Source: Bog-950 sp964631835 (GTDB taxonomy: Bacteria; Bacteroidota; Bacteroidia; Chitinophagales; LD1). Taken from it: DNA of 64,000 bases. How positions within the stretch are numbered: the first letter of the stretch is position 1; each line of letters begins with the position of its first letter. Location: assembly GCA_964631835.1 (NCBI GenBank), contig CAZWAD010000007.1:69312-133311 (forward strand), read 5' to 3'. Under the pieces are notes generated by a model, which saw nothing but the letters and a program-made list of their open reading frames with translations, was not told the DNA's origin and searched no databases. Position numbers and translations under genes: made by a program. Below are positions 41,802-50,500 of this stretch, one piece after another.

Positions 41802-42533
41802 TTATTTTTCTCTTCTTCTGTCACCACGGTCTGCCCCGCTCATTCTCCTTTTCGGCTGGCGTTTTTCCTCCTGTTGCTCGTGTGCAAATGCGCCTGTTAC
41901 ATCTTTTTTTCCATAAACCTCACCGCGGCAAACCCACACTTTAATTCCGATTTTTCCGTAAACGGTTAAGGCTTCGGAAATGGCGAAGTCAATGTCGGCT
42001 CTCCAGGTGTGAAGCGGGGTTCTGCCCTGCTTGTATTCTTCGGAGCGGGCGATGTCAACGCCTCCGATACGGCCACCTACACGCACTTTAATGCCTTCGG
42101 CACCCATGCGCATTGCCGAAGCAATTGCCATTTTGATGGCTCTGCGGTAATTGATACGGGCCTCTAATTGTTTGGCAATTGTTTCGCCAACAATAGCGGC
42201 TTCTAATTCCGGCCTGCGGATTTCTACAATATTGATTTGAACTTCTTTTCCGGTAAGTTTCTTGAGTTCTTCCTTTACGCGGTCAACTTCTGTTCCGCCC
42301 CTGCCGATAATAATGCCAGGGCGGCTGGTATGGATGCTTACTGTTACGCGCTTGAGTGTACGCTCAATAACAATGCGCGAAATACCGCCTTTTTGAATAC
42401 GTGCTTTCAGATACTGGCGGATTTTTTCATCTTCAACCAGCTTGGCAGCGCTGTCTTTACCGCCATACCAGTTGCTTTCCCAGCCTCTGATTATTCCGAG
42501 ACGATTTGAAATTGGACTTGTTTTTGCACCCAT
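41802..42533 (-). CDS. rpsC: Small ribosomal subunit protein uS3
   Basis: 243 residues: MGAKTSPISNRLGIIRGWES, the KH domain VTVSIHTSRPGIIIGRGGTE, then RINYRRAIKMAIASAMRMGA and KVRVGGRIGGVDIARSE with TPLHTWRADIDFAISEA. The basic tail RRMSGADRGDRRREK is typical for Bacteroidota. In nearly all bacteria rplV precedes rpsC, but here the gene begins the block: a complete promoter lies at 42574-42604 and unrelated membrane-protein genes are upstream. Confidence 0.98.
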   Translation of the reverse strand: MGAKTSPISNRLGIIRGWESNWYGGKDSAAKLVEDEKIRQYLKARIQKGGISRIVIERTLKRVTVSIHTSRPGIIIGRGGTEVDRVKEELKKLTGKEVQINIVEIRRPELEAAIVGETIAKQLEARINYRRAIKMAIASAMRMGAEGIKVRVGGRIGGVDIARSEEYKQGRTPLHTWRADIDFAISEALTVYGKIGIKVWVCRGEVYGKKDVTGAFAHEQQEEKRQPKRRMSGADRGDRRREK

Positions 42534-42573
42534 CTATTGCTTGTTTTTTCGTTATTTTTTAAAAAACGGAGTG

Positions 42574-42604
42574 CAAAGATAGTTTTCGGCAACAGAGTTA
42601 CAAA
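42574..42604 (-). promoter_or_regulatory. Promoter of the rpsC-rplX block
   Basis: On the minus strand TTTG (complement of 42601-42604), exactly 19 bp, then TATCTTTG (complement of 42574-42581): a perfect match to the Bacteroidota -33/-7 consensus. A leader of about 35 bases to the rpsC ATG at 42533 contains an AAAAAA/TTTTTT palindrome. Confidence 0.75.
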
Positions 42605-42635
42605 TGTTGAGTTGAAAATTTTTGGAGGGAGGATT

Positions 42636-43277
42636 TCAATTTCCTTTAGCAGCTTTAAGTGAGAAAGCAAAAAAGGTAAGAAAAGCAAGGTTCACGAATG
42701 CAGGTTTAAGAAAGCCCCCGTAAGGTGCAGGAAGAAACCAAAACATAGCGAGAAAGATAAGGGCAAGTACAAGCGGGTTGCAGAAGCGGTACCATATTGG
42801 GAACCTTCCATCGGAAGCTAATTTGAAGAAAAGAACCGTTCCGATAAGAAAGCCGGGAACTGCCAGCCAGGACAGGGTTTGTAAATGAATGCGGAAGTTG
42901 TTCAGCGCTTCGTCTGCAATCAGGCTTAGACCATCGGCATCAAGCGGAGGTGATGCAATGAAATAATAAGCCGCATGAAAAGCCCCGCCAAAGAAAAAAA
43001 CCGAACAGAAAGCCACAAAAAGCCATAAGGAAAGAGTTTTGTTCACTGTTTCAAAAATTGATTTAACATACCAAAAGCCGAAACAAATGAAGAATGCAGC
43101 AAATAAACCTTCGATAGTTCCCACCGCAGCGCGCAAATAGTCAACGTTAGCCATTGCCTCAAGGCTTGCAATGTCATATTCCGAGCCGCTCACCGGCTGG
43201 CCCAGCAAAATCACATCGCTCACAGCCATGGTGAACGCACCGGCAATACCGATATAAGCCGCAGCTTTTTTATCCAT
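42636..43277 (-). CDS. Six-helix membrane protein, DUF6796-like
   Basis: 213 residues with six to seven hydrophobic segments. Features include YIGIAGAFTMAVSDVILLG at the start, FFFGGAFHAAYYFIASPP in the middle and a short basic end. The segment F-G-G-A-F-H-A-A-Y resembles DUF6796-type proteins, but the assignment is tentative. Function unknown. It is five bases downstream of the GT-C-like gene and thus the third gene of that operon. The ribosomal block follows with its own promoter. Confidence 0.7.
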   Translation of the reverse strand: MDKKAAAYIGIAGAFTMAVSDVILLGQPVSGSEYDIASLEAMANVDYLRAAVGTIEGLFAAFFICFGFWYVKSIFETVNKTLSLWLFVAFCSVFFFGGAFHAAYYFIASPPLDADGLSLIADEALNNFRIHLQTLSWLAVPGFLIGTVLFFKLASDGRFPIWYRFCNPLVLALIFLAMFWFLPAPYGGFLKPAFVNLAFLTFFAFSLKAAKGN

Positions 43278-43282
43278 TGAAT

Positions 43283-44719
43283 TTATTTACCCGCTCTGAA
43301 TTTTTCCACTTGAGCAAATAGCCACACCGAACCATAATTAGTCGCTATGTAGAAAAATGCCAGAGGCAGAAAGCAAAACATACCGCGCTTGAACGAGCTG
43401 TACATCAGCGACCAAATCGGTGCGCCCTGTACTTTTTCGTCTATGAAGTAGAAGAGTGTAAAGTAAAGGGAGAGAGAAATGAAAAAGAAAAGCAGAACAT
43501 TGAATTGGGAACCGAGAACGTTTTTCCAATGGTATTTGCGGAATATGAAAAATCCTAAAAGGATAATGTTTACAATAAGAACAAGAAAGAAAAGAACAAA
43601 GGAGATTCCGAAAAGCTGCCCACCGTCAATAGCGCCCATTCGTTTGTAATCGAAAGTACCGCCAAAGAGATAAGCAAATGTGTATCCTTTTACCACACTC
43701 CACCTTTCGGGATTGAACCCCAGGCTGAAATCAAATTTTGCGGAGGGAACGTTTTGGATTTTGAACTTGAGGTAAATCGACCAGGCAATAAAAGGAGCAA
43801 CAATGGAAACGGAATAAGTCAGAAATTTTTTCCAGTCTCTATTTCGTAAAAAATCAATAGCCATGATTAACAGAGCCGCAGCGGTGAAAACGATGGTGTC
43901 GCCACGAACCCAAACCACAAAGCCCATGAGTATGGCTGCCAGCCAAAAGAATTTTTCCTCGCGTTTACTAAGCCAGGTGAGCGTACACAGCCCGCCAGCA
44001 CACACATAAGCTGTTGTGGGGAGGTTTCCGAGGGCAAGTGCGGCATGAGAGAAATATTCAGGAGTAAGCATGAATATAAGAGTGAAAAAAGCACCACCGG
44101 TTGCACCGATATGTTTTTTTATGATATCGAAAAATACAAGAAGAGTGGAAAGAAAGAAAAGTGTAGTGATGATTTTGGGGAGTTCAGCACCGAAAATGTA
44201 AACATAAGCCATGCTGGCATGATAAAGGGGAGGATAAACTCCTCCTGCCCCTTCGAGATTATAATCAAAGAGGCTGATTTTAAGTTTTCCCTCTGCAGCC
44301 ATCACCCGCGCCAGTTTGTCGAACGAGCCGATGGTGTCGCGTGCCAGAGGCGGCCAGAAAAGACATTTGACTGTAATGCAGTAAAAGAAATAAGCAATTA
44401 TCAGTCCGATAAAGATGGCGGGCAGATTGATATTTTTTATCTGAAGGTATGTTTTAGGGCCAGGGTCAGGTTGAAATTCCTTCAGCTTTTTAAAATTGAT
44501 GCCAAGCAGTGCGGCAATGACAAAAACGTTAAGCCCTATTAGTATGCCTTGTGAAAATTTAATACCAATAACATCAAGAAAGAACAGGAAGAAAGTTTCC
44601 ATACCGATGCCGATGAGGAATGAATAACCGAAAAGTTCGGCAATGGAGTATTTGCGGCTGATGAGCAGCAGCACGGCAAGACCGGTTAAATAACAGAGTA
44701 TGATGGCGGGGATGGTCAT
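43283..44719 (-). CDS. Polytopic membrane protein, probable GT-C glycosyltransferase
   Basis: 478 residues with ten or more transmembrane segments. The first large external loop, after FFYCITVKCLFWPP, carries LARDTIGSFDKLARVMAAEG and VYPPLYHASMAYVY. An acidic first loop plus a P-P-L-Y-H segment fits GT-C enzymes that use polyprenyl-phosphate sugars, as in O-antigen or protein glycosylation. The acceptor is unknown. Its ATG overlaps the preceding gene's stop by four bases. The GT2 gene at 45564 may supply a polyprenyl-phosphate sugar, which is inference from neighbourhood. Confidence 0.8.
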   Translation of the reverse strand: MTIPAIILCYLTGLAVLLLISRKYSIAELFGYSFLIGIGMETFFLFFLDVIGIKFSQGILIGLNVFVIAALLGINFKKLKEFQPDPGPKTYLQIKNINLPAIFIGLIIAYFFYCITVKCLFWPPLARDTIGSFDKLARVMAAEGKLKISLFDYNLEGAGGVYPPLYHASMAYVYIFGAELPKIITTLFFLSTLLVFFDIIKKHIGATGGAFFTLIFMLTPEYFSHAALALGNLPTTAYVCAGGLCTLTWLSKREEKFFWLAAILMGFVVWVRGDTIVFTAAALLIMAIDFLRNRDWKKFLTYSVSIVAPFIAWSIYLKFKIQNVPSAKFDFSLGFNPERWSVVKGYTFAYLFGGTFDYKRMGAIDGGQLFGISFVLFFLVLIVNIILLGFFIFRKYHWKNVLGSQFNVLLFFFISLSLYFTLFYFIDEKVQGAPIWSLMYSSFKRGMFCFLPLAFFYIATNYGSVWLFAQVEKFRAGK

Positions 44720-45453
44720 GGAGTTGGTTGTGTTTTCACCGGTGGAAGGTTAATTGGCAGCACATCATCTTTGGGACGCATTTCAACCGGTACAACATAG
44801 TGAAGTTTGTCGTAGCCTTTACCCTGGAAGATGACGACATGAGTTATGCGCTTAGCGAGGTCGGGGTGGTCTTGTTCTCTTCCCATAGCCAGGCAAAGGC
44901 GTGGATAAAGAAAGTACTCCATCCATTCGGGGTCGTAGATGTAATTGTACTGGCTGTTGTTGGAGGTTGCAGAATCGCCTTCAGGCAGATAAATTACGGC
45001 TGTATCAGGAGTATTTTTAACTATGTAATCAATAAATGGCCAGATGCCTATGCGCATGGCAAGTTTTTCTTCGCGGGTGAGTTCTTTAGCGGCTTTGCTC
45101 TTTGCTTCTTCCACATTTTGTTTCCCACCAATTGCCAAATCATGGACTGCCCAATGGTAGCCCCGGGTAACACGTGTAAGAAAAGAAGTATCGTTCTGGA
45201 TTTCCATGATTTGGTTATAGAGTTGTTCGAGGCGGTACCGGTCGGCACCGCTTTGACGAAGTTGCTGGAATTCCTGGTAGAGCTTAGGGAGTTCACTTTG
45301 TTTTTTATTGATACGGTCAACGGAAAGCAGAAAAATACCGATAACAGCCAGAACAGCGAAATTGCGAAGCAGGTAAGAAAACGAACTTGTTTCCGTGGCA
45401 ACAGGTTTTTTTGCCTGTGCAGGAGGTTGTTGTTTGTGATGCTGCTTTGCCAA
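44716..45453 (-). CDS. Single-pass membrane protein of unknown function
   Basis: 245 residues. A Gln/Lys/Pro-rich cytoplasmic start (AKQHHKQQPPAQAKKPVATE), one membrane segment (residues ~28-45, NFAVLAVIGIFLLSVD), a coiled-coil-like stretch (QSELPKLYQEFQQLRQSG), then a soluble periplasmic domain of ~150 residues with YLPEGDS and YIYDPEWMEYFLYPRL. No family recognised. Its coupling by a four-base overlap to the GT-C-like gene suggests a partner in the same glycan pathway. Confidence 0.72.
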   Translation of the reverse strand: MAKQHHKQQPPAQAKKPVATETSSFSYLLRNFAVLAVIGIFLLSVDRINKKQSELPKLYQEFQQLRQSGADRYRLEQLYNQIMEIQNDTSFLTRVTRGYHWAVHDLAIGGKQNVEEAKSKAAKELTREEKLAMRIGIWPFIDYIVKNTPDTAVIYLPEGDSATSNNSQYNYIYDPEWMEYFLYPRLCLAMGREQDHPDLAKRITHVVIFQGKGYDKLHYVVPVEMRPKDDVLPINLPPVKTQPTP

Positions 45454-45467
45454 TTTTCTGTTTTATG

Positions 45468-45521
45468 TTGGGCTATAGCCCAATAATTGTTTATCTCTTT
45501 TTCCCCCGGTATTTATACCGG
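45468..45521. repeat. Two perfect palindromes
   Basis: TTGGGCTATAGCCCAA at 45468-45483 and CCGGTATTTATACCGG at 45506-45521, in the 110-bp gap between two minus-strand genes. Either could be a regulatory hairpin or a dispersed palindromic repeat. The second is followed on the minus strand by GGGGGAAAAAG, not a T-run, so it is not a good terminator. Confidence 0.55.
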
Positions 45522-45563
45522 TGCTGTTGTTTTTTTCTTCCCTAAAAAAAGATCCGGATAAAA

Positions 45564-46247
45564 TCAATTCACAAATCTAAATTTTATCAGCACCCAAAGA
45601 GCTTTTATACCATCGCGCCAGTTCATTTTTTTGCCTTCTTCGAAACTGCGCGGGTAATAGTTCATGGGCAGCTCTTTTATTTTATAGCCCATTTTGGAAA
45701 CTTTGGCAGTTACTTCGGGGCAAAACTCGAACCGGTCGTATTGCAAAGGGATTTTTTTCAGAATGTCGGCCCTGAAAACTTTGTAGCAGGTAGCTTCGTC
45801 AGTAATGTTTTGACCGTAAAGAATGTTTACCACCCAGCTAAGGAACCGCGCACCGAACTTGTAAGCAAAGTATAAGCTCTTTTCTTTCTTATTCAGGTAA
45901 CGGGAACCGTAAACAACTTCTGCCTCACCCTTTTTAATAGGTTCGGTGAGGTGAATAAAATCGTTGGGGTCGGTTTCGAGGTCACCATCCTGAACAGAGA
46001 TAATATGACCGGTGGTATGGGGGATGCCGGTTTTGATTGCGCCCGCTTTACCCTTATTTTTTTCGTGGTAGATAACTTTTATTCCTTCCTTACCCTCGTA
46101 TTCTTCAAGAATGGTGCGGGTTGAATCGGTTGACGAATCGTCAACAATGACCAGCTCTTTGTCTATTGGCACAGCCATAACCTTCGCAATGATTTCGCGA
46201 ATGGTTTTTTGCTCATTGAAAACCGGCATAATAATGGAAAGCTTCAC
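45564..46247 (-). CDS. Family 2 glycosyltransferase
   Basis: 227 residues with a GT-A fold: MKLSIIMPVFNEQKTIREII, LVIVDDSSTDSTRTIL (nucleotide-binding Asp pair), GKAGAIKTGI, and the metal-binding VQDGDLETDP (D-x-D). VVYGSRYLNK and ITDEATCYKVFRADIL resemble dolichyl/polyprenyl-phosphate hexose synthases (DPM1/GtrB-like), without C-terminal membrane helices. It would charge a lipid carrier for the GT-C-like enzyme at 43283-44719. This pairing is inference. Confidence 0.9.
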   Translation of the reverse strand: MKLSIIMPVFNEQKTIREIIAKVMAVPIDKELVIVDDSSTDSTRTILEEYEGKEGIKVIYHEKNKGKAGAIKTGIPHTTGHIISVQDGDLETDPNDFIHLTEPIKKGEAEVVYGSRYLNKKEKSLYFAYKFGARFLSWVVNILYGQNITDEATCYKVFRADILKKIPLQYDRFEFCPEVTAKVSKMGYKIKELPMNYYPRSFEEGKKMNWRDGIKALWVLIKFRFVN

Positions 46248-46436
46248 TGAAAAAAGTTGAGCGGCAAATGTAATAAGGTTGGCTAATTCAATTTTACGGA
46301 CAAAGAGGTGATGAACTAAAGTTTATTGCTTCAGGCGTACTTAACATTTTAAAAATTGAGCACAGCCTGTGCTTGAATTTATCTTATAAAAGGGTTAGCT
46401 TGGGACGTGATGATTTTTTAAAACAAAGATGATTTT

Positions 46437-47783
46437 ATGAATACAAAACAAACTTTACAGATTTTACTGATGCTGGTGTTACTTCCATTTGCTGCTTTTC
46501 AAAAAGCTACAGCACAATGCAGCGTTAGCGCGGGAAATGACACTACTATCTACAACGGGTATGGACCTATGAGTTGCGCTGTTATAACAGCAACTGCTAC
46601 CGGTACTTCGCCTATTACTTTTTTATGGAGCAACGGTGATACTGCTTCTTCGATTTCGGTCTGCGATACAGCCCAAACGACTTATGTGGTAAGTATTACC
46701 GATGCAAGCGGTTGTACTGCTTCAGATACGATAACTGTTTTTGTAACGGATGTAAGATGCGGTAACAGCAACAATAAGGTGCTGGTTTGTCATATTCCAC
46801 CCGGTAATCCGGCTAATGCTCATACTATTTGCATTAGCCAGCATGGAGTTGCCGCACATTTGGCGCACGGATGCGTTTTGGGCAGTTGTCCGGCTCCGCC
46901 TGTACCACCATGCAGTGTGAATTTAGGCAACGATATTATTGCCTGTGACGGAGGACCGGTAGTGCTTGATGCCGGTTCGGGTTTCAGTACTTATTTATGG
47001 GGGGACGGTTCGGGCTCACAAACACTTAGTGTTTCTGCCAGCGGTAGTTATTCGGTAATTGCGACCGACAGCACCGGATGCGTTGCTATGGATACCATTG
47101 AGGTTTCGATTTTTACCGGACCTACAGCAGATGCAGGACCGGATACTACGCTTTCTGAACCGGGTTGCGTAACCCTTACCGGCAGCGCGGGGGGAGGAAC
47201 ACCACCTTACAGTATTTTATGGAGCACCGGTGATACCACTGCTTCGATAACGGTGTGCGATACTTTTGATACTTCGTACATACTGATGATAACGGATTCG
47301 AACGGATGTACGGCTGCAGATACGGTGTCGGTATTTGTGTTAACGGCAGTGCCTTCACCGTTTGTATGCGACAGCCCGAAAGTGGAGGTGTGTCATATTC
47401 CTCCAGGCAACCCGGATAATGCACATACTATTTGCATCAGTGTATCGGCATTAGCGGCTCACCTTGCACATGGAGATTCGATTGGTCCGTGCGCCAACGG
47501 ACAGCGGCTGATGAGGTCGGGCTTTATATTCAGCCAGCCCAATCCGTTCAGCAACCGGGCGCGCATACAGTTCAGAACTTTTGCCAGCGGGCATGCGCGG
47601 GTTGAAATTCTGAACCTGACGGGATACCGGGTTTCGGTGTTGTTTGATGGTGAAGCAGAGGCGTTAGTTCCTTACCTGATTGATTTCAGCGCAAATGAAC
47701 TGCCGGGAGGAATTTATTTTGCCCGCATTACCTCGGGTAACCTGGCACCGGTGGTTCATAAGATGACGCTGATGAATGAATAA
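46437..47783 (+). CDS. T9SS cargo protein with two Cys/His CHIPPGNP modules
   Basis: 448 residues: signal peptide (LQILLMLVLLPFAAFQKATA), then an SprB-like repeat, a first Cys/His module (~residue 117, VCHIPPGNPANAHTICIS ... AAHLAHG ... GSC), two further SprB/PKD-like repeats, a second copy of the Cys/His module (~residue 317, VCHIPPGNPDNAHTICIS), and a type A sorting domain (FSQPNPFSNRARIQF ... PGGIYFARI). Each Cys/His module has three Cys and three or four His at fixed spacing, so metal binding is plausible but unproven. No catalytic domain is evident. A terminator follows. Confidence 0.88.
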   Translation: MNTKQTLQILLMLVLLPFAAFQKATAQCSVSAGNDTTIYNGYGPMSCAVITATATGTSPITFLWSNGDTASSISVCDTAQTTYVVSITDASGCTASDTITVFVTDVRCGNSNNKVLVCHIPPGNPANAHTICISQHGVAAHLAHGCVLGSCPAPPVPPCSVNLGNDIIACDGGPVVLDAGSGFSTYLWGDGSGSQTLSVSASGSYSVIATDSTGCVAMDTIEVSIFTGPTADAGPDTTLSEPGCVTLTGSAGGGTPPYSILWSTGDTTASITVCDTFDTSYILMITDSNGCTAADTVSVFVLTAVPSPFVCDSPKVEVCHIPPGNPDNAHTICISVSALAAHLAHGDSIGPCANGQRLMRSGFIFSQPNPFSNRARIQFRTFASGHARVEILNLTGYRVSVLFDGEAEALVPYLIDFSANELPGGIYFARITSGNLAPVVHKMTLMNE

Positions 47784-47808
47784 CTAAAGTAATTACCTCA
47801 GTTGGTAA

Positions 47809-47842
47809 AACCGCTCCGTACTTTTGCGGGGCGGTTTTTTTT
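47809..47842 (+). terminator. Intrinsic terminator
   Basis: Stem AACCGCTCCG / CGGGGCGGTT (one G-U pair) with an eight-base loop, followed by a run of eight T including the stem end. It lies 26 bp after the stop of the CHIPPGNP protein gene. Confidence 0.88.
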
Positions 47843-48085
47843 ATACATTCTTTCTGAAGTTATCAGGAGTGCGGGACTTATGTTACAATAGGGGCGGATG
47901 TTTTTTGCGAGGGGTTAGTTGGAAAACTATTTTTCTTTTCCCGGAAAAATTGCTTTAATTTTATGTCATACCCCATCCTCATGAAGAAAAATTTATTCCT
48001 CTTTCTTTATTTTTTCTCGGTATTTATAGGGTAAGGTTGTGTGTGCGCTTTTTCTTTCCAACTTTACATCTTCAAATCTTACATC
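47843..48085. other. Intergenic region before the PhoD-like gene
   Basis: About 240 bp with no believable reading frame. A frame open from 48041 would add 15 residues to the PhoD-like protein ahead of its signal peptide and was not used. It presumably holds that gene's promoter, but no clean -33/-7 pair was found. Confidence 0.5.
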
Positions 48086-50188
48086 ATGAAAAGAATTTAC
48101 GTTGCGCTTTTTAGCCTTATTTCTCTATCAGTTGTTTCACAATCGGTAACCCACGGACCTATTGTTGGCGGAGTGAGCGATACTTCGTGCCGCGTGTTTG
48201 TTCGCACCGATGCTTCCACTTCGGTAACTATCGAACTAAGCACGAGCCCTTCCTTTTCAACCATTGATGCTTCGGCAACCGTAACGACAGATGCCGGCAA
48301 AGACACCATTGCCATTGCAGCAGTTACCGGTCTTACTGCTGATACAAAATATTATGTGCGCACCACTATTGGCGGCACCCCTTCGGGTATTCCGGCTTAT
48401 TTTATGACTTACCCCGCCACCGGTGCGGCAGCGCACCAGGTGTTTGTTACCGGTTCGTGCCTTTATGATTTAACCAATGCCGACTCCGGTTTGTTTGTGC
48501 GTGCGGCTATGTATCTGCCCAAGGCTTTTATTCAATGTGGCGACTGGGGCTACCCCGATGCGAACAGCGGAGCGCAGGATATTTATCTTTCCAACCCGCC
48601 TACATCTTTTGCGGTGAACATGAACAACCACCGCACTTTTTACAAGCTGCGCTACCAAAGCCCCAGCAGTGTGGGTTTTATGCGTACGCTTTGCACCGAT
48701 TATGTGTATGATGACCACGACTACCTCAATGACAACACCGCCAAGGATGCCGCTTCGGGTTTCGGCCTTGATTTCCTGGGCGACCTCGGTGCGCCCAAAG
48801 TTTATTCGCAGCCGGTGCAGGCGCGGCTGAATACTATACAGGCATACCAGGAGTGGTTTCCGGGCTATAAATTAACGGACAGCACCGAAGGCATTTACCA
48901 CAGCTTCCGTTCCGGTAATGTGGAAGTGTTTGTGGTTGATACCCGCTCTATGCGTACCCCGCAGGCTTCGGCAATAAAAAAAATAGGTGGCGTATGGACG
49001 TATTCGCCCCCTGCCGGTTATTCCATTCTTGGTGCTAACCAAACAGCATGGCTTCAAAACGGGTTGCTCAATTCAACCGCCACTTGGAAAATTATTATCA
49101 GCAGCGATGCTTTCAACCTCGGCTTACGGCTCACCGTTGATTCGCTCATTAAGATTGGCGGAGGCTCGGTCAGTTACTGGGCTCCCGAAGTGCAGGGCAT
49201 TACCATTCCCAATTACGGCTACACGGCTGTGCAAAATTATGCCGACTGCTGGGCGGGCTTTAAAGAAGATGCCGACAGCCTCGTAAAATTTGTGATGAAC
49301 AACAACATCAAAAATGTTTTTGTGGTAAGTGGCGACACACACACCGTGGGTTTAGATGATGGCACCAACTCCGGTTTGCCGGAACTCAACAGCGGCAACC
49401 TCAAGAAAGCCAATTCGCAGGAGTGGGTCACCAACCAGCAGTTTACCGGTTACAACATCTGGAACAAGGGCGGCAGCGGTTTGTGTCAGGAAAATAACTT
49501 CGACAATACTTTCGGCAAAATTGAAGTTTATGGCGATGACTCGCTGCGGCTGAGCGCAGTAACCGAAAGCGGCAGCGAAGTAACCGGCTGGACTTTTATG
49601 GTCAACGAGCCGTATAAATACAACAAGCAATACCACCCCAACCGGTTGCCGGTGGCGGTTAACGATGCCGCAAGTGTTGCGCTTAACGATACCGTTACCG
49701 TTTCGGTTTTGAACAATGACACCGATATGGAAAACGACCCGCTGTATGTTACCCTTCAAACTTCACCGGCAAACGGCACGGCTTCGGTCAATGGCAATAA
49801 CACCATTACTTATATTCCGAATACGAACTTTTCGGGCGTTGATACTTTCCGCTATTTAGTGTGCGACCATAGCAATATGAGCTGCCTGAACTGCGCCACG
49901 GCTTTGGTAACAGTAAATGCCGGTGGAACTTCGGTGATAACATTGGCTTCGGACAATGTGCGTGTTTATCCCAACCCGGCTAAAGATGTGGTTTTCATTA
50001 AAAGCGATTTACTCCAGCGCATAGAGGTTCAACTACTGAACCTGCTGGGCGAAACCCTCATTCAGCAAACCATTACCGGCAGCGGAAACCTGAACACCAG
50101 CGCCCTGCCTTCGGGCAATTACCTGCTTCGCTTAACCCTTGCCGGAACTCAGGAAACGGCTGACGTTAAATTGCAGATTACCCGGTAG
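48086..50188 (+). CDS. T9SS-exported PhoD-like phosphatase
   Basis: 700 residues from the ATG at 48086 (MKRIYVALFSLISLSVVSQS, signal peptide). An N-terminal fibronectin-like PhoD_N domain (THGPIVGGVSDTSCRVFVRT) precedes the PhoD catalytic domain: FVTGSCLYDL, IQCGDWGYPDA, DYVYDDHDYLND (metal ligands), VVDTRSMRTP, and VVSGDTHTVGL. Then comes a cadherin-like Ig domain (VLNNDTDMENDPLY) and a type A sorting domain (VRVYPNPAKDVVF). Expected to hydrolyse phosphate mono- or diesters outside the cell, in line with the other exported phosphoesterase at 35389. A long intergenic repeat region follows. Confidence 0.92.
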   Translation: MKRIYVALFSLISLSVVSQSVTHGPIVGGVSDTSCRVFVRTDASTSVTIELSTSPSFSTIDASATVTTDAGKDTIAIAAVTGLTADTKYYVRTTIGGTPSGIPAYFMTYPATGAAAHQVFVTGSCLYDLTNADSGLFVRAAMYLPKAFIQCGDWGYPDANSGAQDIYLSNPPTSFAVNMNNHRTFYKLRYQSPSSVGFMRTLCTDYVYDDHDYLNDNTAKDAASGFGLDFLGDLGAPKVYSQPVQARLNTIQAYQEWFPGYKLTDSTEGIYHSFRSGNVEVFVVDTRSMRTPQASAIKKIGGVWTYSPPAGYSILGANQTAWLQNGLLNSTATWKIIISSDAFNLGLRLTVDSLIKIGGGSVSYWAPEVQGITIPNYGYTAVQNYADCWAGFKEDADSLVKFVMNNNIKNVFVVSGDTHTVGLDDGTNSGLPELNSGNLKKANSQEWVTNQQFTGYNIWNKGGSGLCQENNFDNTFGKIEVYGDDSLRLSAVTESGSEVTGWTFMVNEPYKYNKQYHPNRLPVAVNDAASVALNDTVTVSVLNNDTDMENDPLYVTLQTSPANGTASVNGNNTITYIPNTNFSGVDTFRYLVCDHSNMSCLNCATALVTVNAGGTSVITLASDNVRVYPNPAKDVVFIKSDLLQRIEVQLLNLLGETLIQQTITGSGNLNTSALPSGNYLLRLTLAGTQETADVKLQITR

Positions 50189-50238
50189 AAAAGCATTCCG
50201 GCACTGTCTCAATTGAACGAAACAATAAAAGAGTAGCC

Positions 50239-50326
50239 TGTCATGTTGAGTGAAGGCTTCAGTAACGAAACATCTTGTATTAAATACAAGTTCCTTCACC
50301 TCGCAAAGCCTCGGTTCAGGATGACA
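50239..50326. repeat. Imperfect stem-loop repeat (TGTCATGTTGAG / CAGGATGACA)
   Basis: An 88-nt imperfect inverted repeat with arms of ~21 bp: TGTCATGTTGAGTGAAGGCT on the left and AAGCCTCGGTTCAGGATGAC on the right. A nested perfect palindrome CTTGTATTAAATACAAG lies in the centre. It resembles the dispersed non-coding repeat whose partial copy lies at 3998-4022, and it may act as a terminator or REP-like element after the PhoD-like gene. Confidence 0.65.
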
Positions 50327-50500
50327 ACAATCCTTTTTATACCAACGCGGGACACTACCAGCATTCCTTACGTTTAACCCAACCGGAAGCCGCAGCACTA
50401 AACTGCCTTCCGGCAGCTTCTTTTTGACTTTACCGGCCCGCTTACCGGCCTGCCGTTTCACCAGAAAGTGTCCACTTTTGGCCGTTTTTGCCTAAAAGAT

